Shown here piece by piece: positions 15,417-25,488 of a DNA stretch of 64,000 nt. Under the pieces are notes generated by a model. It was not told the origin of the DNA. It was given only the letters and a program-made list of their open reading frames with translations, and searched no databases. Source of the DNA: Granulicella sp. L46 (GTDB taxonomy: Bacteria > Acidobacteriota > Terriglobia > Terriglobales > Acidobacteriaceae); the NCBI RefSeq assembly GCF_009765785.1, contig NZ_LMUT01000012.1:839551-903550 (forward strand), in the 5' to 3' direction. A program made the position numbers and the translations under genes. The stretch's first letter is position 1. The number at the start of each line of letters is the position of its first letter.

Positions 15417-16589
15417 ATGTTGTCAGCAGCGCCAGTAATGCGCCCATTGAAGGCCAGGAATACTTCGGCCAGAAACTCCCGGCTGGAATTCTATAGGCCA
15501 GAGTTGGACGCGATGCGGTTCTTTGCCTTCCTTCTCGTTTTTCTCCATCACACACTCAGCAGGCCGGCGACAAACCAAGTGGCTGAGCAAATCACACTCC
15601 GAAATACCTTCGCTACCAGTGCGAAATTTTCGGTATCTCTCTTCTTCTTGCTGAGCGGGTACCTGATTTCTACACTCCTTGCGATGGAGAAAGAGCTAAC
15701 CGGAAAAGTCCATCTCTGGGATTTCTACAAACGCCGTATGGCGCGAATCTGGCCGCTTTACTATACGTTCATGGTGCTGGTGTTACTCATCGGTACCGCC
15801 GTGCATCGCATTCTGCCTTCTGCAGGCGCCGTCGTCGCCAGCACTTTCTTCAGCGGTAATTGGTTCCTTATCATTGCCGGAGCGAACCTCGTCGGCGGTC
15901 TCGGTATTCTCTGGAGCGTTAATGTTGAAGAACAGTTTTATCTGGTATGGCCACTCATTGCGAAGCAATGTGAGCGGCGCAGTCTAATTTGGGTCTCAAC
16001 AGGTGTCATCCTCGCCGCGTATGTGATTCTGATCGTCCTTGGAGCGCTCGGCATTGTCTCTGATGTCGCATTGCGCTTCAACCCCTTCGTAGAAATGCAA
16101 TTTTTTGCCGCCGGCGCTCTGCTGGCAATCTGGCTACCAAGAGACGGACTCAAAGTGCCAGCGAGCATCCGGATACTGCTTGGTTCCACCGGAATCTTGC
16201 TATGGATGGCGGGAACACATTTCTTCGGGAGTACGGCTCCCGCACCGCCGCCTCGCTGGTGGATGCCAGCGGCACTCTACAGCTGCGTTCTGGCCGGTTG
16301 TCTGGCAATATTTCTCAGCTTTTTTGGTATGCCTGGCCGCTTCATTCCAAAGCGTATTCTCTGGTTGGGCAAGATCTCCTACGGGCTCTATGTCTATCAT
16401 GAGCTGGTGCTGACACTCATGCCGCGATGGCCAACTGCATGGGAGCATAGAGCGATCTTTGCAGGTGCGCGCCTGTGCCTCGAACTCTCGATCGTCATTC
16501 TTGTTGCTGGGCTCTCCTACGCTTGGCTTGAGATGCCCTTTCTCCGTTGGAAAGAACGAATTACCTTTGTTCGTAACCGAAGCGTGTAA
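15417..16589 (+). CDS. Acyltransferase family 3 (OafA/NodX type) membrane protein
   Basis: Integral inner-membrane O-acyltransferase of about 390 residues with roughly ten hydrophobic segments. The family landmarks are present: RPELDAMRFFAFLLVFLHH at ~27-45 (the conserved R, D and H), LSGYLIS at ~79, RMARIWPLYY at ~107, and WSVNVEEQFYLVWPL at ~167. Such proteins transfer acyl groups from the cytoplasm to cell-surface sugars or peptidoglycan. AAGGG precedes the ATG. Its codon use is visibly less C-ending than that of its neighbours, so recent acquisition is possible. No polysaccharide genes are adjacent. Confidence 0.9.
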   Translation: MLSAAPVMRPLKARNTSARNSRLEFYRPELDAMRFFAFLLVFLHHTLSRPATNQVAEQITLRNTFATSAKFSVSLFFLLSGYLISTLLAMEKELTGKVHLWDFYKRRMARIWPLYYTFMVLVLLIGTAVHRILPSAGAVVASTFFSGNWFLIIAGANLVGGLGILWSVNVEEQFYLVWPLIAKQCERRSLIWVSTGVILAAYVILIVLGALGIVSDVALRFNPFVEMQFFAAGALLAIWLPRDGLKVPASIRILLGSTGILLWMAGTHFFGSTAPAPPPRWWMPAALYSCVLAGCLAIFLSFFGMPGRFIPKRILWLGKISYGLYVYHELVLTLMPRWPTAWEHRAIFAGARLCLELSIVILVAGLSYAWLEMPFLRWKERITFVRNRSV

Positions 16590-16624
16590 CAAGCGAAGCA
16601 CACTGTAAGGCGCGGCCACACTCT

Positions 16625-16648
16625 GAGAAAACGGCATTTTCGGCAACT
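16625..16648. repeat. GAAAACGG palindromic element, copy a
   Basis: GAAAACGGCATTTTC is a 5-bp-arm palindrome followed by GGCAACTT. It belongs to a family of four such elements in non-coding DNA here (also 47912, 49008 and 49978), each with arms AAAA/TTTT or near it and a trailing GG-AACT. Confidence 0.55.
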
Positions 16649-16777
16649 TCCCTTGTTCCGGACTCGAAGCTGAACCACTATTCAATTCCTCCCGAGGATC
16701 ACAAATCGCGTCGAACTAAGCGACAATAGTTCTTGGCGCAATCTCCATGCCCCGCGCCCACGAAAGCAGAGGAAGCA

Positions 16778-18814
16778 GTGCCCGATCAGCCCCATCGCAC
16801 CACAGCGCCCGTCGTCGGCATCGACCTCGGCACCACCAACTCCCTCATCGCCTTCATGCAGGGCGACACCCCCGCCGTCATCCCCGGCGAGGACGGCAGC
16901 GCCATCGTCCCCTCCGTCGTCGCGTTCGACCAGGACACCACGCAAGGCTTCGCAGTCGGCAACGCCGCGCGCAACGTACTCCTCACCAACTCCGCCAACG
17001 CCGTCTACTCGGTCAAGCGCCTCATGGGCCGCGACCTCGCCGACGTCGAGCCCGAGCTCAAGCTCTTCCCCTTCCATCTAGCCCCCGACCTCAAGCCCGG
17101 CGAAGTCCTCAAGCTCAACGTAGGCGGCCTCACCCTCACGCCCCCCGAGATCTCCGCCTACATCCTTCTGCAGCTAAAAAATAATGCGACCCGCTTCTTC
17201 GGCGCCGAAGTCACCAAGGCCGTCATCACCGTCCCTGCCTACTTCAACGACGCGCAGCGCCAGGCCACGAAAGACGCCGGCCGCATCGCCGGCCTCGACG
17301 TCCTCCGCCTCGTCAACGAACCCACCGCCGCCGCCCTAGCCTACGGCCTCGACAAGCAAAAGGACGGCATCATCGCCGTCTACGACTTCGGTGGCGGCAC
17401 CTTCGACATCTCCATCCTCAAACTCCACGACGGCATCTTCGAAGTCATCGCCACCGGCGGCGACACGCATCTCGGCGGCGACGACATCGACCTCCTCCTC
17501 ACCGCCGTAGCCCTCGACGACATCAAGGGCGACCTCGGCATCGACGTAACCCAAAATCCCGAAGTCATCCAACAACTCCGCAAAGCCGTCATCGACGCGA
17601 AGATCGCTCTCAGCGCAGCCGACTCCACCCGCCTCGCGCTAACCCTCCCCGATGGCAAGTTGTATGCGCGCGAAATCACCCGCGCCCAATACGAGCAACT
17701 CATCGCGCCCATCATCCAGCGCACCGCCGCCCCAGTCAAACAGGCGATGAAAGACGCCGGATTCACGGCGTCGGATATAGACGAAGTAGTGATGGTAGGC
17801 GGCAGCACGCGCATCCCCTCCGTCCGCGCCCTCGTCACGCAACTCTTCGACCTCGAAGCCCGCGGGCGCAAGCTCCACACCTCGCTTAACCCCGACGAAG
17901 TCGTAGCCCTCGGCGCCGCCGTTCAAGCGCAAATCCTCTCCGGCACAGAAAACGCCGCCACCAACGACCTACTCCTCCTCGACGTCACCCCGCTCTCCCT
18001 CGGCATCGAAGCCCTCGGCGGCGTCGTAGCCAAAATCATCCAGCGCAACTCCACAATCCCAGCCTCCGCCACCGAGCACTTCACCACCGGCGTCGACGGC
18101 CAAACCAACGTAGCCATCCACGTCCTGCAAGGCGAGCGTGAGCTAGCCAAGGACTGCCGCTCGTTGGCCCGCTTCGACCTCAAGGGAATTCCCCCAATGG
18201 TCGCGGGCCTTCCCCGCATCGAAGTCAAATTCCTCATCGACGCCAACGGCATCCTACATGTCAGCGCGCGCGAGCAGCGCAGCGGTCAGGAGGCGCAGGT
18301 TGAAGTCAAACCCACCTACGGCCTCACCGACGAGCAGGTAGAAACCATGATCCTCGAATCCTTCGACCACGCCGAATCCGACATCTCAGCGCGCCAGCTC
18401 ATCGAAGCCCGCAACGAAGCCCAGACCATCCTTGACGCCCTCGCCAAAGGCGAAAAATCTGGCGCCTGGCAGCAGCTCTCCCTGGGCGAGCACGCCTCCA
18501 TCGAATCCCACGCCACCGAGCTCCGCCGCATCATGCAAGGCGACGATTACAAAGCCATCCGCGAGGGCATCGAGTACCTCGACAAAGCCACCCGCCGCTT
18601 CGCCGAGCTAATGATGGACGCCGCCGTCACTGGTGCCCTGGGCGGCAAGACCATGGCAGCCGCCGGCGAATCCCTCGCAGCCAATCAGCAAGGCGCAACC
18701 CCAACCGCCCCCCACGCCTTCGCCAAAGCGCAAGTCGAACACTCCGCCCCCACCAACGATCTAGAGCGAGCCGAAGCCAACCCGGAAACCCCAGGCGAAT
18801 CCACCGAGGATTAA
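16778..18814 (+). CDS. hscA: Fe-S protein maturation chaperone HscA (Hsp70 family)
   Basis: HscA is the specialised Hsp70 that, with HscB, drives cluster release from IscU. The 678-residue product has the Hsp70 ATPase motifs in order: [13 protein letters not shown] (phosphate 1), [46 protein letters not shown] (phosphate 2) and [12 protein letters not shown] (adenosine), then the substrate domain beginning [14 protein letters not shown]. Only a short Ala/Pro-rich tail follows and no DnaK-type EEVD-like end. The GTG at 16778 is preferred to the TTG at 16733 because AGAGGA lies 5 bases before it. The upstream gap of 190 bases has no other gene. Confidence 0.9.
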   Translation: MPDQPHRTTAPVVGIDLGTTNSLIAFMQGDTPAVIPGEDGSAIVPSVVAFDQDTTQGFAVGNAARNVLLTNSANAVYSVKRLMGRDLADVEPELKLFPFHLAPDLKPGEVLKLNVGGLTLTPPEISAYILLQLKNNATRFFGAEVTKAVITVPAYFNDAQRQATKDAGRIAGLDVLRLVNEPTAAALAYGLDKQKDGIIAVYDFGGGTFDISILKLHDGIFEVIATGGDTHLGGDDIDLLLTAVALDDIKGDLGIDVTQNPEVIQQLRKAVIDAKIALSAADSTRLALTLPDGKLYAREITRAQYEQLIAPIIQRTAAPVKQAMKDAGFTASDIDEVVMVGGSTRIPSVRALVTQLFDLEARGRKLHTSLNPDEVVALGAAVQAQILSGTENAATNDLLLLDVTPLSLGIEALGGVVAKIIQRNSTIPASATEHFTTGVDGQTNVAIHVLQGERELAKDCRSLARFDLKGIPPMVAGLPRIEVKFLIDANGILHVSAREQRSGQEAQVEVKPTYGLTDEQVETMILESFDHAESDISARQLIEARNEAQTILDALAKGEKSGAWQQLSLGEHASIESHATELRRIMQGDDYKAIREGIEYLDKATRRFAELMMDAAVTGALGGKTMAAAGESLAANQQGATPTAPHAFAKAQVEHSAPTNDLERAEANPETPGESTED

Positions 18815-19159
18815 CCGCCGGGCGCAGCCCATCCTCCGGAGTAGCAGCGGGCTTTAGCCCGCGGTGATCGCCCAGCCACACATTTGCGCTTCACCCCCGC
18901 CCCAAACACCGTCATCCTGAGCGAAGGGCGAAGCCCGCAGTCGAAGGATCCCTGTATTGGCCGTTGCTGTTGCCTTTGCCTTTTGCTCTTGCTTTTGCAC
19001 TTGCTGTTGCTCTTGCCTTTGCTTTTCTTTCTGTCATTCCCTCTGGGAATCTGCTTCTCTTGCTCTTGCCTTTCTGGCTGTCATTCCGACCCTGAGCGAA
19101 GCCGAAGGGGAGGAATCTGCTATCTCCCGTTCTTGCCATTAGCGAGAAGCCAGCATCTC
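18815..19159. repeat. Gene-free gap of extragenic repeats after hscA
   Basis: No gene is supported here. A perfect palindrome GCGGGCTTTAGCCCGC (18847-18862) follows the hscA stop by 32 bases and may end transcription. From 18914 a GTCATCCTGAGCGAAGGGCG repeat ends in GAAGGATCCCTG and is followed by a long tract of CTTTTGCTCTTGC-like units. Two further TGTCATTCC copies follow at about 19031 and 19079; the last ends GAGGAATCTGCTATCTCCCG and TTCTTGCCAT, the same ending as the elements at 10041-10208 and 19709. Confidence 0.8.
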
Positions 19160-19567
19160 CTAAAGCTCCACCGAAACCCCGCCCCATCTCTCCGGTTCCA
19201 CGTCCGCAATCGTCTCCGTAAAATCCCAGACGTGCCCATAGAAATCCTCGGCGTTGTACTGCCGCTCGCCGTAGACATGCTCCACAGGTTCCGTCAGGAT
19301 CTTCGCTCCCGCCCGTCGCGCACGCTCGCAATGCTCCCGCACATTCTCCACCCGCACCTGCACAACACACGACCGGTTAGGAGTCACATCCCCTTCCGCA
19401 ATCGTGAAGCAGCCCTCGCCCGCCCACATCTGTACACGATGATTCGCGATCCGTAATCTCACCCTGAATCCAAATGCCGTTACCAGCCACTCCGCCGCAG
19501 CGCTCGGATCGGGATACATCAGAACGGGAATCACCGGACACGGAGGAACAGAGCGGTTAAATCGCAT
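19160..19567 (-). CDS. VOC (glyoxalase-like) family protein
   Basis: The 135-residue product is a single VOC domain: RSVPPCPVIPVLMYPDPSAA, LVTAFGFRVRLRIANHRVQM, then VVQVRVENVREHCERARRAG and YGERQYNAEDFYGHVWDFTE, where RQY-DFYGHVW contains the usual C-terminal metal-site Glu/His region. It differs from the paired VOC genes at 11.9-13.7 kb. The ATG at 19567 is chosen because TGGGAG lies 6 bases before it but abuts the earlier ATG at 19573. Function likely a small-molecule lyase or binding protein. Confidence 0.85.
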   Translation of the reverse strand: MRFNRSVPPCPVIPVLMYPDPSAAAEWLVTAFGFRVRLRIANHRVQMWAGEGCFTIAEGDVTPNRSCVVQVRVENVREHCERARRAGAKILTEPVEHVYGERQYNAEDFYGHVWDFTETIADVEPERWGGVSVEL

Positions 19568-19699
19568 GCGCATCTCCCACAGAGGCCTCAGCCTACCAGC
19601 TCCGCCTTCATCTCTCAATCCAAAATTCCCGCAACGCCCTCACCCTAAGGCCCGACCGCCGTTCTTGCCGTCGCCGCTGCCTTTCTTTAACAATTTCTG

Positions 19700-19760
19700 G
19701 AAGAAATTGTCATTCCGAGCACAGCGAGGAACCTGCTGTCTCCCGTTCTTGTCGTTGCAT
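19700..19760. repeat. TGTCATTCCGAGCACAGCGA extragenic repeat
   Basis: One copy of the repeat family of 10112 and 19079: TTGTCATTCCGAGC, then GAGGAACCTGCTGTCTCCCG and TTCTTG. It is preceded by AATTTCTGGAAGAAATT (19690-19706), a palindrome. Non-coding. Confidence 0.7.
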
Positions 19761-19785
19761 TTCGCCAAAAAAGTTAGAAGCTGAT

Positions 19786-20229
19786 TTAAGGCGCCACCGC
19801 CGCCTTCATCCCCAAGATCTCTCCCGCCGAACTCCCCGCCACCTCTTTCCAAGGCGTCCCCACAAACTCCCGATCCTTCCCCGACCCCACCTCCACAAAC
19901 TCCACCGACACCACCGCCCCCGGAATCCGCGCACCAAACCAATGCGGATCCTCCCGCTGCCTCCACGTCACCAACCCCAACACCGCGCCCGCTGGATAAG
20001 CCGTCCCCGCCCTCGCCGCGCTCACCGCCGCATCATTCCCAAACAGCGTCCCGGTAGTCCCCGAACCGCGATCGACCACCGTAGTAATCGCCTTCCACTC
20101 CATCACCGGATAGGGCAGCCCCGCCCCAACGGCCGCCTCCACGTTATACAAATCCGCATCCGCAACCTTCTTCCCACTACACCCGCAAACTCCTAGCAGC
20201 ATCAAGGCCACCAACAATCGCACTCTCAT
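19786..20229 (-). CDS. Lipoprotein with a cytochrome P460-like domain
   Basis: The 147-residue product starts with a lipoprotein signal, MRVRLLVALMLLGVCGCSG, with a lipobox near LGVC/GVCGC. The mature part (EWKAITTVVDRGSGTTGTLF, GNDAAVSAARAG, YPAGAVLGLVTWRQ, ending FVEV) parallels the P460 half of the neighbouring gene product: both have the pattern W-(K)-x-TT-DR-x-T-x-GND-A-x-P-x-GA. It lacks any CxxCH haem-binding motif, so it may be a haem-free relative. Its start overlaps the stop of the upstream gene by 4 bases, so the two are co-translated and the products may work together on the outer face of the inner membrane or in the outer membrane. Confidence 0.75.
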   Translation of the reverse strand: MRVRLLVALMLLGVCGCSGKKVADADLYNVEAAVGAGLPYPVMEWKAITTVVDRGSGTTGTLFGNDAAVSAARAGTAYPAGAVLGLVTWRQREDPHWFGARIPGAVVSVEFVEVGSGKDREFVGTPWKEVAGSSAGEILGMKAAVAP

Positions 20230-21161
20230 TTCGACCCCCGTGGCAGCGGCAGCGTGTACACATAATCGTTGTCCCTCACCGGCTCATGACACCCCAAACA
20301 CTCATTATCAAAATGCGGCCCATTCCCGTAAGGCTTCAACTCCGCGCCCTTGAACCGCGCATACCCCCACCCCCCGGTACCCGCATACTGCACGCGATGT
20401 TTCTCCATAAACTCCACCTGCACAAACTTCCCTGCCACGATATGCCCATGCCCATCGTCCACCGACTGGAACGTAATCTTCGCAAACGCCGCACCCTCCG
20501 GCCATGAAGGCAATTGGTGCTTCTCAATCGCGCTCATCGCCAAATCATTCCCCGTAATAATTCGCAGCGTGTGATTATCTCCGCGATCGGTCGTGCTCAT
20601 CACCTTCCAATCCGCATACCCCGGCAGAAACGGCACCCCATTCGGCGAAGGCGCAGCCGGAGCCGTCAGCGATTTTGGAGCCTCACCCGCAGCCATCCCG
20701 CTAGGCCCCGTCGCCGGCTTGAAGGGCGCCAGATAATTCTTCAGCGTAGCCAACTCCTCATCCGTCACACCCGACCCCGGATGCCCCAGCAGATAAAGCC
20801 TCAGCGGCATCGCCCCCAACTGCACCTGGTTCACCGCCTCATAGAGCTCGGCCTGTTGCGCCGCCACCGGCTTCGTTCCCAGCTCCGAAAAATTCAGCGC
20901 CGCCCGCGCCCGCTGCACATCCGACGACACCACCCAATACACCGGCACCACATGATCCCACCACGAAAGCCTCGGCTCATCCGAATGGCAGGCATAACAC
21001 CGCCTCACCAAAATATCCTTCACCGGCGCAGGCACGGCCATCTCCACCTGCGGCCCTGCCGGCTTCTCCAGCGACGGCCGAATCGCCTGCACCGCGATCC
21101 CCACCGCGACCACCCCCAGCGCCATCCATCCGAAAGTGCGTCGCATAGCAGACAAGTTCAC
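20226..21161 (-). CDS. Haem-binding domain plus cytochrome P460 domain protein
   Basis: The 311-residue product has an N-terminal membrane anchor (MRRTFGWMALGVVAVGIAVQ), a haem-binding domain with CYACHSDEPRLSWWDHVVPV, and from about residue 185 a P460-type domain: YADWKVMSTTDRGDNHTLRI, GNDLAMSAI and SWPEGAAFAKI. A second c-type haem motif CLGCH occurs near the C-terminus, as in P460 proteins. P460 cytochromes act in hydroxylamine or NO oxidation in some bacteria, but that activity is not established for this group. Located outside the inner membrane. Start is either GTG 21161 or ATG 21146; neither has a clear Shine-Dalgarno. Confidence 0.85.
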   Translation of the reverse strand: MNLSAMRRTFGWMALGVVAVGIAVQAIRPSLEKPAGPQVEMAVPAPVKDILVRRCYACHSDEPRLSWWDHVVPVYWVVSSDVQRARAALNFSELGTKPVAAQQAELYEAVNQVQLGAMPLRLYLLGHPGSGVTDEELATLKNYLAPFKPATGPSGMAAGEAPKSLTAPAAPSPNGVPFLPGYADWKVMSTTDRGDNHTLRIITGNDLAMSAIEKHQLPSWPEGAAFAKITFQSVDDGHGHIVAGKFVQVEFMEKHRVQYAGTGGWGYARFKGAELKPYGNGPHFDNECLGCHEPVRDNDYVYTLPLPRGSK

Positions 21162-21272
21162 GCCCCCTACGTCCTAATCCTACCGCCGATGCCACGCTGA
21201 TTGCGCACCCCAAAAAGGGGGTTTCTACGCCTTGCTCTTGACGCGCCCACCACCCCTCCCGACAATGCTCTG

Positions 21273-23120
21273 ATGCACCAACGTTTCGTTTCTCATCGCC
21301 GTCTGCTGGCCTGCATGGTCGCCAGCCTCGCGTTGCTGCGTCCCCCACCGGCCACGGCGCAGACCTGGCGCGAGATTCAAAGCCCGCACTTCCGTGTAAT
21401 TACCGACGGCTCGGAAAAAGATGGCCGCGATGTCGCCAAAGAATTCGAGCAGATGCGCTCAGTCTTTTCCGCTCTCTTCAAGAACCCCGTCCTCGACACA
21501 GGCGCACCCTTGCTCATCGTCGCCGTGCACGAACCAGGCCTGCAGGCCCTCGCGCCGATCTTCTGGAAGCAGCGCGACAAAATCGCAGGTCAATTCTTTC
21601 GCGGCTGGGAGCGGCAGTTTGCCCTTGTCCGCCTCGACAACTCCAGCGATCTCAACCGGGCCGTAGTCTTCCACGAGTACACCCACAGCATCCTGCACGC
21701 GAATCTGCATTGGATGCCCACATGGCTCGATGAGGGCCTCGCCGAGTTCTACGCCTACACACGCTTTGAGGGCAACCGCATCTACATCGGTGCGCCTTCC
21801 GTCCGGCTGCGTCACCTCAGGAGTGAATCGCTCATCCCCATACCGCAAATGATGACCGCTAACTCTGGCACCTTCTTCAAGGACAAGGACCAGGACGATC
21901 TCTTTTACGGCGAAGCCTGGGCGATGGTCCACTTCATCTCCTATGGGAAACACATGGGCAACGGAGCTAAGCTAACCAACTTCGTCCGGTTGATGGACCA
22001 GGGCACACCGCAACTGGAAGCATTTCAGCAAACATTCGGTAATCCCGAAGCATTTCAACAAGAACTTTCCAACTACATTTCGACATTCACCTTGGCCGCA
22101 GGCGTGATGCGAGAGATCAAAGGACCAGATCCTAATTCGTTCGCCGCCAGGATCCTGACCCGCGCGGAGGCCGACTACGATCTCGGCTCATTCGATATAG
22201 GTGCCCACGATTACCCTTCCGGCAAGACGCTGCTCCAGGCAGCGGAGTCCGCCGACCCCAACCTCGCCGGCCCCCACGAAGAGCTCGGCTTTCTCGCCTG
22301 GCGCGCCGGCAATGACGGCGAGGCAAGGCAGGAATGGCAGAAGGCAATCGCGGCCGACCCTTCTTCGTACCGCTCAACCTTCGCTCTCCTCATGTCCGGC
22401 CCTCCGCTGAACCAGCAAACTCCACAACAGCTCGAGCAGACCCAGCATGCTCTCGAAGCCATCATCGCCAAGGCGCCGAAATTCGCGCCCGCCTTAGTCG
22501 AATTAGCGTTGATCCTATGGCGTCAGGGGCAGATCAACTCCGCCTACAACATCTCGCTCGCCGCCGAAAAACTCGAGCCTTGGCGCGCCGAATACCATCT
22601 CCTGACCGCACACATTCTCCTCCAGAATCATCAACCGGCAATGGCCGCAGCCTACGCACGACAAGTAGCAGGCCGCTGGCCCGGCTCCGATCATGATGAA
22701 GCCGTAGACCTCTGGAATCAGGTACCCCCAGCGATGCGTGGAGACGGTCCTGCCCTCACTCTCACGCTGCCTCTCGATGCAACCGTCGCCCGCGGCACCA
22801 TCCTCAGCACGTACTGCAGCAAAGCAACCGGCCTCACCGTCGTCCTGCAGCCGACCGACCCCAGCACCCGCCCCCTAAACCTCTTCGCCACAGGCCCCAT
22901 CGAAAATGGATTCGCAGACACTCTCTGGGTCGGCGAGGACCACTACACTCCCTGCTACCACCTCGCCGGTCTCCCCGCTGTCGTCGCGTATAAGCCTTCA
23001 GCCGATGGAACCGCGAAGCTGCTCGTCTTCGAAGTCCGCGACGACCTTCCAGCACCGAGCCTTTCCGCACCTACACCCAAGGCAGGCGACGTCGCAACCC
23101 CGCCTACGCCGCATCCGTAA
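21273..23120 (+). CDS. Secreted gluzincin-type metallopeptidase with TPR region
   Basis: The 615-residue product has a signal peptide ending near PATAQ, then a domain like DUF1570/collagenase-type proteins with a complete gluzincin zinc site: HEYTH (His-Glu-x-x-His) followed by the third ligand Glu in WLDEGLAEFYA about 20 residues on. A TPR-like region follows (residues ~320-500: AGPHEELGFLAWRAGNDGEA, FAPALVELALILWRQGQI), and a C-terminal beta-rich domain. Such proteins are common in Acidobacteria; their substrates are unknown. The ATG at 21273 is chosen as the start of the signal peptide; the frame is open to 21201. Divergent from the P460 pair. Confidence 0.83.
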   Translation: MHQRFVSHRRLLACMVASLALLRPPPATAQTWREIQSPHFRVITDGSEKDGRDVAKEFEQMRSVFSALFKNPVLDTGAPLLIVAVHEPGLQALAPIFWKQRDKIAGQFFRGWERQFALVRLDNSSDLNRAVVFHEYTHSILHANLHWMPTWLDEGLAEFYAYTRFEGNRIYIGAPSVRLRHLRSESLIPIPQMMTANSGTFFKDKDQDDLFYGEAWAMVHFISYGKHMGNGAKLTNFVRLMDQGTPQLEAFQQTFGNPEAFQQELSNYISTFTLAAGVMREIKGPDPNSFAARILTRAEADYDLGSFDIGAHDYPSGKTLLQAAESADPNLAGPHEELGFLAWRAGNDGEARQEWQKAIAADPSSYRSTFALLMSGPPLNQQTPQQLEQTQHALEAIIAKAPKFAPALVELALILWRQGQINSAYNISLAAEKLEPWRAEYHLLTAHILLQNHQPAMAAAYARQVAGRWPGSDHDEAVDLWNQVPPAMRGDGPALTLTLPLDATVARGTILSTYCSKATGLTVVLQPTDPSTRPLNLFATGPIENGFADTLWVGEDHYTPCYHLAGLPAVVAYKPSADGTAKLLVFEVRDDLPAPSLSAPTPKAGDVATPPTPHP

Positions 23121-23136
23121 ATCCCAAACACCCCAA

Positions 23137-25488
23137 CTACCGCTTTGCCACTTCCGCATCGGCCGGAATAAAAATCGCGAACGCAGTCCCCGAGACGCGC
23201 CCCTCACTCAAACTCCGCACCCGAATCCAGCCCCCATGCTTGCGCACAATCTCATCCGAAACCCAAAGCCCCAACCCAATCCCGGTCGCCTCCTTGGTCG
23301 TGACAAACGGTTCGAAGATATGCTCCAGCACCGTCGTCGCGATTCCATACCCGGTATCTGCGACAGCAATCTTCACACCCTCCACCCAACCCTTCGCCCA
23401 CCCTCGTGACCTCCGCACGCGCACCCGCAGTCTGCCTCCCTCCGGCATCGCGTCCATTGCGTTGCTCACAAGATTCGCCACCACCTGTCGAATCTCGTCC
23501 CCGAAACAAGTCGCGAACGCTCCCGGCTCGCACTCTGCATTTACCACAATATTCTTGCTCGCCAGCCGTCCCGCAAACAGCTCCAGGACAGAGCCAACCA
23601 CATCGCTGACATCCACGCGCGCCGGCAGGTTTGTCTGCTTGTGAAACTGCAGCGTCTGCGTCGTCATGTGTGAGACTCTCCGCAACTCCTGCTCCGCCAT
23701 CTTCAGATAGCCCTTCGTCTCCACCCCCAGCGACTCATCCTGCAGCGCAAGGTACAGCGCATTCGTCACCCCAGCCAGCGGATTGTTGATCTCATGCGCG
23801 ATACTCGCAGCCAGCCGCCCCGCCGTCGCCAGCTTCTCTGACTTCCGCAGCGCTGCCTCCGCCAGCTTCTGATCGTGCACATCCGTCGCGCTCCCAATCC
23901 AGCGTTCACATTCGCCCGCTTCGTTTCTGATCGGCACAGCGCGCGCCAGGAAGTGCCGATACACCCCATCCTTCCGCCGCAACCGCAACTCATCCACGTA
24001 GGGCTCCGCAGTCTCAAAACACCGCGCCCAGATCGCATCCGTCTTCGCGGTGTCCTCTGGATGCAGAAACTTCCTCCAGCCGAATCCCATCATCGCCGCT
24101 TCGTCAACGCCGAAATAATCCCGAGCCCGCCGATTGCAGTAAATATTCTCGCCGTCGCCATTCGACATCCAGATCATTGGCGGCATGCTCTCGGCAAGCA
24201 CCCGAAAACGCTCCTCCCGTTCCCGCAACTCGCGCTCCACTTCCTTCTGGCGACTCAAATCCAGCGCGAACCCAATGAACTCATCGCCAGACTCTTCCAG
24301 CAGCGCATACCCGCACAAAATCGGAACCCGCGTCCCGTCCTTGCGAATGAACTCCTTCTCATACGGTGTGCAACTCCCGCGTTCGAGAGCCTCCTTGATA
24401 TGCGCCGCATCCACCTCCGCATATTCCGTCGGCGTCATCGTATCCCACCGCACCAGACCCGCGTCCTGGTCCGCGCGCGTATACCCCGTCAGCCGCAGCA
24501 GCCCCTCATTGCAATCGCGAAACCCTCCAAACCTGTCCGGTATCCCGATCCCCATCAAGTCTGATTCGAACAGCTTGCGAAAACGCGACTCGCTCAACCG
24601 CAGCGCCTTCTCCGTCACCTTCTGTTCCGTCACGTTCCGAAAGTAAACCGACAACCCGTGCTCCGTCGGATAGCAATGACACTCCAGCCACACATTCAGC
24701 GGCTCCGGATAATACGAATCGAAGTGTCGCGGCTTCCCCGTCTCAACTGCCAGCCGATACTCCCGCCCAAACTCATTCTCCTCCGCCTCCGGAAATAGCT
24801 CCCACAGCGAATTCCCAATCAGGTCTGCCGGCCGCAGCCCCACCATCCGCGCCCCTTGCTCATTCATGTACGAATAGCGCCAGTCTTTATCCAGCGTCGC
24901 CAGTCCGTCCGTCGTACTCTCCAGCACGTTCTTAAGATTCGCCGCAAGCGCATCGCGCTCGCGTTCCGCCGCCAGCTTCTCCGTCACGTCATGACACACC
25001 ACCAGCACGCCGCTCACCCTGCCCGCTGTATCACGAACAGGGCTGTAGCTATACGTCCAGTACACATCCTTCAGAACCCCTTGCCTCGTCACCGGCACCA
25101 GGTTGTTCTCGAAATAAAATCTCTCTCCGCGCCGCATGACCGCCGCAAACCGAGGCCCAATCAAATGCCACGCTTCCCTCCAGCAATCTGCTGCCGCTCG
25201 CCCCAGCCCCGCCGGATGCTTCTCCGCCATCAGCGGCTGATACGCGTCGTTGTACATCACGACCAGCTCCGGCCCCCACAACAACACCGTCGGAAACTGG
25301 CTCTCCAACATCAGGTTGACCGCGCAAAGAAAACTCTCCGGCCATCTCGCCATCGGCCCCACCGACGTCCGCTCCCACGCGAACTCCCGAATGCATTCCG
25401 CCATCTCCCCCTCTGCATGCACCCGCAGTGCGCTCGGCCGGAGCACACCGTCGTTCGCCGGAACCTCCGCAAATCGTTCTTCAATCAT
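23137..25488 (-). CDS. Multi-PAS sensor histidine kinase
   Basis: The 783-residue cytoplasmic kinase has no membrane segment. The N-terminal ~170 residues form a PAS/GAF-like domain with VLLWGPELVVMYNDAYQPL; three further PAS domains follow at about 185-290, 300-415 and 425-545. The HisKA box is GRLAASIAHEINNPLAGV (His near 570) and the ATPase part has NLVSNAMDAMPEGG, DTGYGI and GIGLGLWVS. No receiver domain and no adjacent response regulator are visible, so the partner is elsewhere. Ligands of the PAS domains cannot be told from sequence. It is convergent with the peptidase-TPR gene. Confidence 0.92.
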   Translation of the reverse strand: MIEERFAEVPANDGVLRPSALRVHAEGEMAECIREFAWERTSVGPMARWPESFLCAVNLMLESQFPTVLLWGPELVVMYNDAYQPLMAEKHPAGLGRAAADCWREAWHLIGPRFAAVMRRGERFYFENNLVPVTRQGVLKDVYWTYSYSPVRDTAGRVSGVLVVCHDVTEKLAAERERDALAANLKNVLESTTDGLATLDKDWRYSYMNEQGARMVGLRPADLIGNSLWELFPEAEENEFGREYRLAVETGKPRHFDSYYPEPLNVWLECHCYPTEHGLSVYFRNVTEQKVTEKALRLSESRFRKLFESDLMGIGIPDRFGGFRDCNEGLLRLTGYTRADQDAGLVRWDTMTPTEYAEVDAAHIKEALERGSCTPYEKEFIRKDGTRVPILCGYALLEESGDEFIGFALDLSRQKEVERELREREERFRVLAESMPPMIWMSNGDGENIYCNRRARDYFGVDEAAMMGFGWRKFLHPEDTAKTDAIWARCFETAEPYVDELRLRRKDGVYRHFLARAVPIRNEAGECERWIGSATDVHDQKLAEAALRKSEKLATAGRLAASIAHEINNPLAGVTNALYLALQDESLGVETKGYLKMAEQELRRVSHMTTQTLQFHKQTNLPARVDVSDVVGSVLELFAGRLASKNIVVNAECEPGAFATCFGDEIRQVVANLVSNAMDAMPEGGRLRVRVRRSRGWAKGWVEGVKIAVADTGYGIATTVLEHIFEPFVTTKEATGIGLGLWVSDEIVRKHGGWIRVRSLSEGRVSGTAFAIFIPADAEVAKR

